NCBI GenBank assembly: GCA_019239585.1
Contig: JAFAZU010000579.1
Coordinates: 1 to 7,764, forward strand
From: Acidobacteriaceae bacterium
GTDB taxonomy: Bacteria; Acidobacteriota; Terriglobia; Bryobacterales; Bryobacteraceae
Direction of reading: 5' to 3'
Length of the DNA stretch: 7,764 nt
Positions within the stretch are counted from its first letter, which is position 1; each line of letters opens with the position of its first letter. A program made the position numbers and the translations under genes. Below the pieces are notes generated by a model. The model was given only the letters and a program-made list of their open reading frames with translations, was not told where the DNA came from and made no database searches. Positions 1-6,188 of the stretch are shown one piece after another.

Positions 1-368
1 TCCGTCATCCCCATCGCCACGGCTGCCTCCCGCACCGGAGCATCTACTGTCGTAATCCCCACAATTGTATTCCGCAAGATCGGCAGCAAAGAGTACAGGA
101 TCAAGCTGATGATTGCCGTATGCTTTCCGATACCTCCAACCAAAGGCACCGGAAGCAGGAACCCAAACAACGCCAGGCTGGGAATCGTTTGTAAAACACT
201 GGCAACGGTTAAGGAAACACGTCGAAGCCCAGGTCGCCGCGTGCCCAGGATTCCGACGCTGACGCCAATGAGCACCGCAAACAGGGAAGAAACGGCTACC
301 AGAAAAATGTGCTCCAGCGTGAGTTCTCCCACGTCGAGGAGCAAGCTTTTAAGAACTACTGCATCCAA
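1..368 (-). CDS. Osmoprotectant-type ABC transporter permease, N-terminal part (partial at window edge)
   Basis: Inner-membrane permease subunit of an ABC importer of the glycine betaine/choline/osmoprotectant class (OpuCB, ProW, YehW relatives), working with the ATPase encoded two genes upstream. I translated 122 codons from a TTG at 366-368. The protein has hydrophobic segments at about residues 20-41, 53-77 and 84-106. Family hallmarks are QTIPSLALFGFLLP (60-73), LYSLLPILRNT (91-101) and the start of the EAA loop, VREAAVAMGM (112-121), which docks on the ATPase. The TTG start is chosen because an in-frame stop lies just upstream and AAGGAG sits 9 nt before it. The window ends inside the EAA loop, so the C-terminus is unseen; whether a substrate-binding domain is fused there, as in some OpuC-type proteins, cannot be told. 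The family call is strong; the substrate is inferred from family only. Confidence 0.88.
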   Translation of the reverse strand, partial: MDAVVLKSLLLDVGELTLEHIFLVAVSSLFAVLIGVSVGILGTRRPGLRRVSLTVASVLQTIPSLALFGFLLPVPLVGGIGKHTAIISLILYSLLPILRNTIVGITTVDAPVREAAVAMGMT

Positions 369-377
369 GCGCCCATT

Positions 378-383
378 CTCCTT
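378..383 (-). promoter_or_regulatory. Ribosome binding site of the permease gene
   Basis: AAGGAG on the minus strand lies 9 nt before the TTG start at 366-368, in the 18-nt gap after the stop codon of the preceding gene. It decides the start: no ATG or GTG in this frame lies between the upstream stop and the TTG. Confidence 0.7.
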
Positions 384-386
384 CCG

Positions 387-1217
387 TCACTTCGGCTCGT
401 GCAGCAGGTCTTTAGATTCCACAGAATACAAATGGCAATTTTCTAATTCTTCCTTAAACCGGAATCGCGGGTGGAAAAACAGACCGGCCCGGACGTCCCC
501 GTTTCCAGCTACCGATTTGGTCAGCCACACCCCTTCCGGCTGGCGTTGCTGTATGAGGTGCAGGGCAAAACCTTTATGAAGATTCGCCAGCAGGCCGCCT
601 CCAATTTTTATGTCCCGTGTCGTCTCAATCCGAAGCTCCACGGGCGTTCCCGCTTCTTCATCCATCCACAATCGTCCCGTGACTGCCTGGGCAAAGCGCT
701 CTTCCAGGCTCTTGGGACGGAAAGCAGGGTCGCCTATTAGATCGTAAATCACTGTGGAGCGCCCGTTCCGTATCTCGCGGCGTCCGTTGGTGAAGCGTTG
801 AGCGCGAAGGAACATGTCGAGCTGCTTCTCCGCACGCTCTTGCCGTTTGCTCACCTGTTTGGGATCGCTGTATTTCTTGACCTCCTTATCAACGCGATCC
901 TGTTCTTTCCTGGCATCCCCTCCAGTCAGGTCTTTGCCGTCGCGCGCCAGCACATGATCAATCTGCATGCCGTGGACGAAAAAACGCTCCATGCGCCGCG
1001 ATTCACGCTTTTTTATTTTTCCATCGCCGTCCAGTTCGTCGTTCTGCTCCCTCACGATGCACGAATACCGCTCCAGCGCTTCTTCCGATTTCTTCATATT
1101 GGCGATAGCCCGCTGCTTGAGCTGCCCGGGATCAGGCAGCGGCTTACCGTCAAAAGCATAGGCCGTGAAGACGCTTAATAAGAGGGGGCACACCCAAAGG
1201 ATTGGAATAAGCCTCAT
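387..1217 (-). CDS. Secreted LolA-like protein of unknown function
   Basis: A 276-residue exported protein. Residues 1-21 form a signal peptide (Arg2, a hydrophobic core, then TAYA before a likely cut at 21/22). No lipobox cysteine follows, so it is probably a soluble periplasmic protein. The mature part begins with a charged helical stretch around the YSCIVREQ motif (51-58). A very Lys/Arg/Glu-rich region and a beta-rich C-terminal half follow, with RLWMDEEAGTPVELRIETT and a final segment ending FRFKEELENCHLYSV. That layout resembles LolA/LolB/RseB-fold carriers, which bind lipids, but the resemblance is by pattern only. Cys53 and Cys261 could form a disulfide. Its ATG overlaps the stop of the ATPase gene (ATGA) and the permease starts 18 nt downstream, so it is very likely co-translated with an ABC importer. 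A role in that transporter is inference; it may simply share the transcript. Confidence 0.8.
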   Translation of the reverse strand: MRLIPILWVCPLLLSVFTAYAFDGKPLPDPGQLKQRAIANMKKSEEALERYSCIVREQNDELDGDGKIKKRESRRMERFFVHGMQIDHVLARDGKDLTGGDARKEQDRVDKEVKKYSDPKQVSKRQERAEKQLDMFLRAQRFTNGRREIRNGRSTVIYDLIGDPAFRPKSLEERFAQAVTGRLWMDEEAGTPVELRIETTRDIKIGGGLLANLHKGFALHLIQQRQPEGVWLTKSVAGNGDVRAGLFFHPRFRFKEELENCHLYSVESKDLLHEPK

Positions 1218-1957
1218 GCCGAACTCCCAGGCGCCATGGCACGCGGCAATGTTTCGAGAAATGCGCGCGCGGTCGGCGTCCTCGCTTGGTGAAACTCACC
1301 GGGCGTAGTCACAACCTCCAGCGTCCCCTCATGAAGAACGGCTATTTTTGTTCCTACTGCGAGCGCTTCCAAAATGTCGTGCGTTACAAAAACAGCGGCA
1401 ACGTCATACCGGTCCCGCAGTCGCAGAAACTGCTGCTGCATTTCGTGGCGCGTTACGGGATCTAATGCGCCAAACGGCTCATCAAACAGCAGTAATCCAG
1501 GCGAAACAGCTAATGCTCTCGCTACCGCCACCCGTTGGCGCTGTCCGCCGGAAAGCTCGTGCGGTCTTCGGTTCCTTACGTCCTCGTAGGGCAGCCCCAC
1601 TTGATCGAGCAGCTCTCTCACCCGCTCCTGCTGTTTCGGTACCGGCCAGCCCAGTAGTTTCGGTACCAGAGCCACATTTTGCTCAACTGTCCAATGCGGC
1701 AGCAGCCCGAACTCCTGGATTACATAGCCGATCCGCCTTCGTAAGGCAATCGGATCCAGCTCCTTGAGGTTCCGGCCTTCCAGGCAGATGTCTCCCGCTG
1801 ACGGTTGTACCATGCGATTAATCAGCCGCAAGGCCGTCGTCTTACCGGACCCGCTACGGCCCAGCAAAACCAGAGTTTCCCCGCGTTGAATTTGGAGGTT
1901 CAGCCGGTTTAAGATTAAATGTCCACCTACGCGGTAGCTGACCTCTTTAAATTCCAA
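1214..1957 (-). CDS. Osmoprotectant-type ABC transporter ATP-binding protein
   Basis: Cytoplasmic ATPase that powers the importer whose permease lies two genes downstream. Of 247 residues, all nucleotide-binding motifs are intact: Walker A GRSGSGKTT (33-41), Q-loop Gln81, signature LSGGQRQR (134-141), Walker B LLLFDEP (154-160), D-loop ALD (163-165) and switch His192. The stretch YVIQEFGLLPHWTVEQNVAL (78-97) followed by VPKLLGW (97-103) is characteristic of the OpuCA/OpuBA/ProV/YehX branch. Unlike OpuCA and ProV (about 380-400 residues), it ends soon after the ATPase domain and has no C-terminal CBS pair, which in OpuA-type transporters senses ionic strength. Translation starts at a TTG at 1955-1957; the only other in-frame upstream candidate before a stop is a CTG, and no good ribosome binding site is visible. 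It is the first gene of a minus-strand operon and overlaps the next gene by 4 nt. Confidence 0.92.
   Translation of the reverse strand: MEFKEVSYRVGGHLILNRLNLQIQRGETLVLLGRSGSGKTTALRLINRMVQPSAGDICLEGRNLKELDPIALRRRIGYVIQEFGLLPHWTVEQNVALVPKLLGWPVPKQQERVRELLDQVGLPYEDVRNRRPHELSGGQRQRVAVARALAVSPGLLLFDEPFGALDPVTRHEMQQQFLRLRDRYDVAAVFVTHDILEALAVGTKIAVLHEGTLEVVTTPGEFHQARTPTARAFLETLPRAMAPGSSA
1224..1228 (-). promoter_or_regulatory. Ribosome binding site of the secreted protein gene
   Basis: GGGAG on the minus strand lies 6 nt before the ATG at 1215-1217 and falls inside the last codons of the ATPase gene. With the ATGA stop/start overlap it suggests translational coupling of the two genes. Confidence 0.55.
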
Positions 1958-2092
1958 ATATGACAGCCGCTTGATACTCCAATACTTCTATTTTCTCCCG
2001 TCCAAAATTTTTCCGGGCAATTTTGCCTACTTACTTTGCTATTTTAGAAGCTTCCAGACCACTATCGTTTGGTGCTAACTCCGCAGTCTTTC
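1958..2092. promoter_or_regulatory. Divergent intergenic region between ABC operon and phosphorylase gene
   Basis: This AT-rich stretch must hold the promoters of both the leftward transporter operon and the rightward phosphorylase gene. I see no convincing -35/-10 pair in either direction. It contains a small inverted repeat, CAAAATT at 2003-2009 and AATTTTG at 2019-2025 (7 bp, 9-nt loop), which could be an operator or could be chance in AT-rich DNA. Confidence 0.4.
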
Positions 2093-4666
2093 ATGTCATA
2101 TCAGATACAACCGCTAAGAGAATTCTTAGTCCGTCCTGCTTTACCGGCCAACCTTAGCCGTTTGCTGGAACTGAGTTATAACTTGCTCTGGAGCTGGGAT
2201 CATACGATTCGCGCCTTGTTCCGCCGTTTGGACCCTGTCCTTTGGAAGGAGTCGAACCACAATCCCATCCAGTTGCTCGGACGGGTTTCCCAGGAGAAGC
2301 TCGATAAGGCAGCTGCCGATCCGCGCTTTGTCTCCCTGTACCGCCGCGCCTGCGAGCGTCACGACAGTTATCTGCATACCCAAGCGCCCGACGCGAATGC
2401 ACCCCAAATTGCCTATTTCTCGATGGAATACGGCCTTTTGGATTGCATGCAGATCTACTCCGGCGGTCTCGGTATTCTCTCGGGCGACCATTTGAAAGCG
2501 GCTAGCGATGGCGATTTCGCTTTGTACGGCGTCGGGCTTCTCTACCAGCGCGGCTATTTCCAGCAGTCTCTAAACCCGGATGGCTGGCAACAGGAACGCA
2601 CGCCTGTCAACGATTTCTATACCCTGCCGGTGCGCCCTTGTATCGGCGCGGACGGCAAGGAGGTCATCGTCAGCGTCACACTCCCCAGCGGCGAGGTTTT
2701 CATTAAGGTCTGGCACATCGATGTGGGCCGCGTCAAGCTATTTGTACTCGATACGAATATCCCTCAGAACCATTCAACCGAACATCGTGAAATTACGGAC
2801 CAGCTCTACGGCGGCGACATACATAAGCGCATTCGCCAGGAAATTGTTCTCGGTATTGGCGGCCTGCGGGCGCTCAAGGAACTAGGCATTAAGCCGACCG
2901 TGCATCACATGAACGAAGGCCATTCCGCGTTTCTCGCTATTGAGCGCGTCCGCCTGTTGATGGCCGAAAACGGTCTGACTTTTGAACAGGCCTTGGAAGC
3001 CACTCGTCTCAGCAACGTATTCACTACTCACACCTCCGTTCCTGCCGGTATTGATCTGTTCGATAACGGCTTGGTTTACGAGTATTTTGGCCACTACTGC
3101 CATCAGGCGGGTATTCCCTTCGAAAAGATGCTGACTCTGGGCCGCAACTGTATGCAAGACCCATCTGAGCGCTTCTCAATGGCCGTTTTCGCCCTGAAGA
3201 CTTCGGCTTTCCGCAATGCTGTCAGTGTTCTACACCGCTCCGTGTCGCAGGAGATGTTCCAGGATCTCTGGCCGCGCCTGCCCGTTGAAGAAGTCCCGAT
3301 TACCTCTATCACCAACGGCGTACACTCGCCCACCTGGATCAATGGCGATTTGGCCGTGATCTATGACCAGTACCTGCAGCCCGACTGGCGCGAACGGCTC
3401 GAAGACAGCAAGATGTGGGAGTTTGTGCATGAGATTCCCAATCAGGAGCTTTGGGAGATGCACCGCAAGCGCAAGCGTCGCATGGTTTCGTTCGTCCGTG
3501 AGCGCGCCGCCGCTTCTGCGATTCAGCGCAAGGCCGCTGCGGTGGACGTTCGCCAGCTCTCGGAAGTTCTCGATCCCGATGTTTTTACCATCGGCTTTGC
3601 CCGCCGTTTCGCTACCTACAAGCGTGCCACGCTGATCTTCCGCGATGCGGCCCGCCTGAAGAAGCTGCTTTCCAATCCGAAAATGCCGGTCCAGATTGTG
3701 ATTGCCGGCAAGGCTCATCCGAAGGACAATGAAGGCAAGAAGCTGATTCGCGAAATCGTGACGCTTTCCCGCGATCCTGAAATTGCCAAGCGCCTCATCT
3801 TTGTCGAGGACTACAGCATCGCCGTGGCCCGTGAAATGGTGCAGAGTGTCGATCTCTGGCTGAATAATCCGCGTCGCGGCGAAGAAGCTTGCGGCACCAG
3901 CGGCATGAAAGCATCCATGAACGGCGTGTTGAATTTCAGCGTGCTTGACGGCTGGTTCGACGAAGCTTACGAAGTTTCGGGCGGCTGGGCCATTGGCGAC
4001 CGCGTGGAATACTCGGAAGACCAGAACGACATTCACGCCAGCACAATCTATTCCACTCTTGAGAATGACATTGTTCCGCTTTACTACCAACGGTCCGAGC
4101 AGGAAATCCCCACAGAGTGGGTCCGCCGGATGAAGACTTGTATCGCGAATATTACGCCGAAGTTCTCCTGCGGACGCATGGTCGCTGAATATATGTCGGA
4201 GCTGTACCAGCCCGCTCACCAGCTTTGGGGCAATATCTCTAAGGACAATTTTGGAGAGGCGCGGCAGAAAACAGTTTGGGATAGCCGCATGAGCCAGTAC
4301 TGGGACGCCGTGCGCTTTGTGGACCTCGGCGACAATCCGGGGGATCAGGTGCTGAGCGGTTCTTCCGTGCCGGTGCGCGCTACCGTGGACTTGGCAGGGC
4401 TGGAACCGTCGGAGGTGCGCGTGGAGGCCGTGATCGGTCAAATTGGAGTCAATGGGCAATTGCAGAGCACGTTTGTTCTGCCGCTTTCTCCGGTGGCAGA
4501 GAACGGCTCGGCGGTTACCTTCGCCAATGAGTTCACGGTTCAGCATACCGGGCGGGTCGGCTATTCGGTTCGGATTGGACCCAACCACTTCGATAACCCG
4601 GTTACCCGTCCCTGCAATGCATTACTAAAATGGGTTTCCGATGAAAACAGTACTAGTCATCGATAA
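2093..4666 (+). CDS. glgP: Alpha-glucan (glycogen/maltodextrin) phosphorylase, GT35 family
   Basis: Cytoplasmic enzyme that cleaves alpha-1,4-glucans with phosphate to give glucose-1-phosphate, mobilising stored glycogen or maltodextrins. With 857 residues it matches the alpha-glucan phosphorylase subfamily that carries an N-terminal DUF3417 region (about residues 10-120 here, with LSYNLLWSWD and FRRLDPVLW). Visible motifs are SMEYGL (110-115) and YSGGLGILSGDHLKAASD just after it, HMNEGHSAF (272-280), TNGVH (407-411), RRFATYKRA (504-512) and IAGKAHP (537-543). The pyridoxal-phosphate lysine is Lys606 in GTSGMK. The C-terminal portion after about 740 is a beta-rich tail usual in this subfamily. 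I chose ATG 2093 because family similarity begins there; a TTG at 2069 or GTG at 2072 would add seven or eight residues. No clear ribosome binding site precedes either. It stands alone, divergent from the transporter operon. Confidence 0.95.
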   Translation: MSYQIQPLREFLVRPALPANLSRLLELSYNLLWSWDHTIRALFRRLDPVLWKESNHNPIQLLGRVSQEKLDKAAADPRFVSLYRRACERHDSYLHTQAPDANAPQIAYFSMEYGLLDCMQIYSGGLGILSGDHLKAASDGDFALYGVGLLYQRGYFQQSLNPDGWQQERTPVNDFYTLPVRPCIGADGKEVIVSVTLPSGEVFIKVWHIDVGRVKLFVLDTNIPQNHSTEHREITDQLYGGDIHKRIRQEIVLGIGGLRALKELGIKPTVHHMNEGHSAFLAIERVRLLMAENGLTFEQALEATRLSNVFTTHTSVPAGIDLFDNGLVYEYFGHYCHQAGIPFEKMLTLGRNCMQDPSERFSMAVFALKTSAFRNAVSVLHRSVSQEMFQDLWPRLPVEEVPITSITNGVHSPTWINGDLAVIYDQYLQPDWRERLEDSKMWEFVHEIPNQELWEMHRKRKRRMVSFVRERAAASAIQRKAAAVDVRQLSEVLDPDVFTIGFARRFATYKRATLIFRDAARLKKLLSNPKMPVQIVIAGKAHPKDNEGKKLIREIVTLSRDPEIAKRLIFVEDYSIAVAREMVQSVDLWLNNPRRGEEACGTSGMKASMNGVLNFSVLDGWFDEAYEVSGGWAIGDRVEYSEDQNDIHASTIYSTLENDIVPLYYQRSEQEIPTEWVRRMKTCIANITPKFSCGRMVAEYMSELYQPAHQLWGNISKDNFGEARQKTVWDSRMSQYWDAVRFVDLGDNPGDQVLSGSSVPVRATVDLAGLEPSEVRVEAVIGQIGVNGQLQSTFVLPLSPVAENGSAVTFANEFTVQHTGRVGYSVRIGPNHFDNPVTRPCNALLKWVSDENSTSHR

Positions 4667-4725
4667 TTTACTCATTAAACACTGGCGCTTCTGCGTAAAC
4701 CGTGGTACATACTAAGACAGGTGCA

Positions 4726-4768
4726 GGCGGGATCCGATTCCATGTCCTACCGATTATCGGACCCCGCC
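4726..4768 (+). terminator. Strong stem-loop after the phosphorylase gene
   Basis: Arms 4726-4738 (GGCGGGATCCGAT) and 4756-4768 (ATCGGACCCCGCC) pair at 12 of 13 positions, with one A-C mismatch and a 17-nt loop. It begins 59 nt after the phosphorylase stop. No T-run follows, so it is not a textbook intrinsic terminator; it may be a Rho-dependent or mRNA-stabilising 3' structure. The pairing is seen directly; the role is inferred. Confidence 0.5.
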
Positions 4769-4775
4769 CTCTCGA

Positions 4776-4804
4776 TTGAGACTTCCAGCGCTATCGAACA
4801 TTAT
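4776..4804 (+). promoter_or_regulatory. Candidate sigma-70-type promoter
   Basis: TTGAGA (4776-4781, 5 of 6 to TTGACA) and CATTAT (4799-4804, 4 of 6 to TATAAT) are separated by exactly 17 nt. The element sits just after the stem-loop and would give a leader of about 100 nt for the zinc-ribbon gene. A perfect 10-bp palindrome, GACGTACGTC, lies in that leader at 4830-4839. Acidobacterial promoters are poorly defined, so this is tentative. Confidence 0.35.
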
Positions 4805-4910
4805 CACGTACCACACTGGAACTGCATTTGACGTACGTCCGAAAGCATGAGCACACTTTCAATCGTGTACTTTGCCTCTTCGGACAAATTCAAGGAGCCG
4901 ATCAACGACG

Positions 4911-5423
4911 ATGGACGGAGATCGCAAATACAGACAACACGGCTATCAAGATTCAGGCCGAGATTCAAACCAATTCCGCTCGGACGCCAACCGCTCCGAA
5001 CGCCCACGGCAGGGAGGCCCCAAGCCTCCCATTGACATTACGGGACCAAAACTTCCCCGTTTAGTGCAGACGGTGGCGGCTGCCCGCTGCTTCAGCTGCG
5101 CGGCAACTCTGCCCCCCGATATAGATTTCAAAAACGGTATTTGCCCCAAGTGCAATGCCGTCCTGCACTGTTGCAAGCAATGTGTTCACTTTGATTCCTC
5201 CACGCGCTTTCAATGCCTGAAACCGGTACCGGTTCGCATTGCCGTGAAAGATCAGCTCAACACCTGCGAACTGTTCCGTCCGCGCGTCACCGTGGCCAGG
5301 GATGCCAGCCCTTCAGGCACGGGCGCGAGAATGGGGACGGCAGGTAGCGTCCTACCTACGATTCCCGCTCCCCGTAATGCCAGTGACGCCCGAGCCGCCT
5401 TTGACAGCCTATTTAAGAAGTAG
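4911..5423 (+). CDS. Protein with two zinc-ribbon-like cysteine clusters, unknown function
   Basis: A 170-residue cytoplasmic protein with no signal peptide or membrane segment. Residues 1-50 are polar and rich in Arg, Asp, Ser, Gln and Pro, probably disordered. The core (59-125) holds nine cysteines: C60-x2-C63 with C78-x2-C81 forms one ribbon. C88-x2-C91 with C102 and C119 could form a second, and C87, His86 and His93 are possible extra ligands. A conserved-looking stretch RIAVKDQLNTCELFRPR (109-125) follows. The tail is Gly/Ala/Pro-rich and ends DARAAFDSLFKK. ATG 4911 is preferred: AAGGAG lies at 4892-4897, 13 nt upstream, a little far. A TTG at 4872 would add 13 residues. Zinc binding is inferred from spacing; nucleic-acid or protein binding would be typical of such ribbons, but nothing here shows a partner. 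It probably belongs to a lineage-restricted family. Confidence 0.8.
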   Translation: MDGDRKYRQHGYQDSGRDSNQFRSDANRSERPRQGGPKPPIDITGPKLPRLVQTVAAARCFSCAATLPPDIDFKNGICPKCNAVLHCCKQCVHFDSSTRFQCLKPVPVRIAVKDQLNTCELFRPRVTVARDASPSGTGARMGTAGSVLPTIPAPRNASDARAAFDSLFKK

Positions 5424-5530
5424 CGTTAGATAATTAGGTTGGAAGAAAGCTCGAACCCTCGCATTTTCCTCCCAAACCAGGGCGGAAGTTGAACCTGTCT
5501 TTGCGCGAGGAAACAGTTTCTGTAAACGGC

Positions 5531-5680
5531 ATGGCCTCACCTCGCATTAAGAAGAAAGTACCGGACACAAAATCGTCTGCCCTGCCTCGGCAGGGCGCAA
5601 TTCCCTGTTTAATTCTGCTGTTGCTGATTTTTGGCCTGATCGCCTTTTTCTTCTTTGCCGGGTTTCATGTGACGGGGTAA
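5531..5680 (+). CDS. Small single-pass membrane protein
   Basis: A 49-residue protein with a basic, polar N-terminus (RIKKK at 5-9, ending PRQGAIPC at 19-26) and one strongly hydrophobic segment at about residues 24-45, with a run of four Phe at 39-42. The positive charges before the segment predict a cytoplasmic N-terminus. ATG 5531 is preferred as the more compact start; a TTG at 5489 would add 14 residues but lacks a properly spaced ribosome binding site. Neither start has a good one: GAGGA at 5507-5511 is 19 nt from the ATG. It follows the zinc-ribbon gene by 107 nt on the same strand and could share its transcript. Function unknown; the clear amphipathic layout favours a real gene over a chance reading frame. 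Confidence 0.55.
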   Translation: MASPRIKKKVPDTKSSALPRQGAIPCLILLLLIFGLIAFFFFAGFHVTG

Positions 5681-5716
5681 ACAGCACGGAAAAGATTGCT
5701 TATGGTCCTATAACGG

Positions 5717-6111
5717 TCAACCAGGGACTACTTCGAAGTGACGCACATTAACAGTGGCAACTGCGAATCCAAGCTGGAGAGCAGTAGCGGTAATAAGCAA
5801 GTCTTCAAACGCAATTGTAATACCATGATTAGCGCGTTCGCCTTCAATCTGCCCGGCCAGCCTAGCCGTTTCCAGGCTCACAGGGTAGACAAGCACATCG
5901 CGGATTAGTTCATCAACAAACGCTTGGCGACGCAAACGGCTCTGTTGAATTTTGGCTCGCTGGATTCCATGCACCAGTTCCACAACTGTCACCACTGACA
6001 AGCCCATTTCCACCTCACCATGAATGGCTTGCAACTGTTCGAGAATTTGGCGCACTGTATGCCCCGGCGCTCTCCAGCAATCACGATGCTGGAGTCAAGC
6101 ATTAATCCCAT
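5717..6111 (-). pseudogene. VapC-type PIN-domain toxin, frameshifted
   Basis: PIN-domain ribonuclease toxin of a VapBC toxin-antitoxin pair; intact members cleave RNA and are held in check by the antitoxin. Translation from ATG 6109-6111 gives MGLMLDSSIVIAGERRG, containing the first catalytic Asp. The frame is then lost at a run of four C (6062-6065, G on the coding strand). Adding one G to the run restores RRGHTVRQILEQL and joins it to the remaining 112 codons. These carry VTVVELVHG (catalytic Glu), FEDLLITATALQLG (further acidic residues) and ATVNVRHFEVVPG at the end. The second ATG (6100-6102) overlaps the antitoxin stop as TAATG. All catalytic positions survive on both sides of the shift, so decay is recent or this is a sequencing error. 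A GTG at 6053-6055 could start the long fragment, but it would lack the first Asp. Confidence 0.85.
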
Positions 6112-6188
6112 GAGGGCGGATTCCAGGGCTTGCGATTACCAATGATCTCTTTAATATCGGCTGCAAAGTCCGGGTCCAGTAGCGGAGT
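6102..6188 (-). pseudogene. VapB-type antitoxin, C-terminal remnant
   Basis: Directly upstream of vapC and overlapping its start, an open stretch of 28 codons reads LLDPDFAADIKEII, then NRKPWNPPSWD and stop. That is the sort of toxin-binding tail found at the end of a short antitoxin gene. Reading further upstream gives a TAA stop at 6189-6191, and from 6188 on the opposite strand encodes the nucleotidyltransferase fragment. So the N-terminal DNA-binding part is absent and no start codon is visible. The identification rests on position, the overlap with vapC and the general look of the tail; I cannot name the antitoxin subfamily. An alternative is a very short intact antitoxin with an unrecognised start, which the in-frame stop makes unlikely. 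Confidence 0.55.

Noticed and set aside
109..740. Plus-strand open frames over the permease and secreted protein genes
   Set aside because: They read antisense to genes with clear family motifs or a signal peptide, and their translations are Arg/Ser/Pro-rich without structure.
2003..2025. AT-rich 7-bp inverted repeat in the divergent intergenic region as a defined operator
   Set aside because: Short and AT-rich in an AT-rich region; it is mentioned in the intergenic entry but not claimed as a binding site.
3230..4588. A 452-codon open frame on the minus strand opposite the phosphorylase gene
   Set aside because: It lies wholly inside a strongly identified enzyme gene, shows no recognisable domain, is rich in His, Arg and Ala as antisense frames in such coding DNA usually are, and has no independent start signal.
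5437..5477. Imperfect inverted repeat after the zinc-ribbon gene as a terminator
   Set aside because: The arms pair only with several bulges and no T-run follows, so it is not distinguishable from chance.
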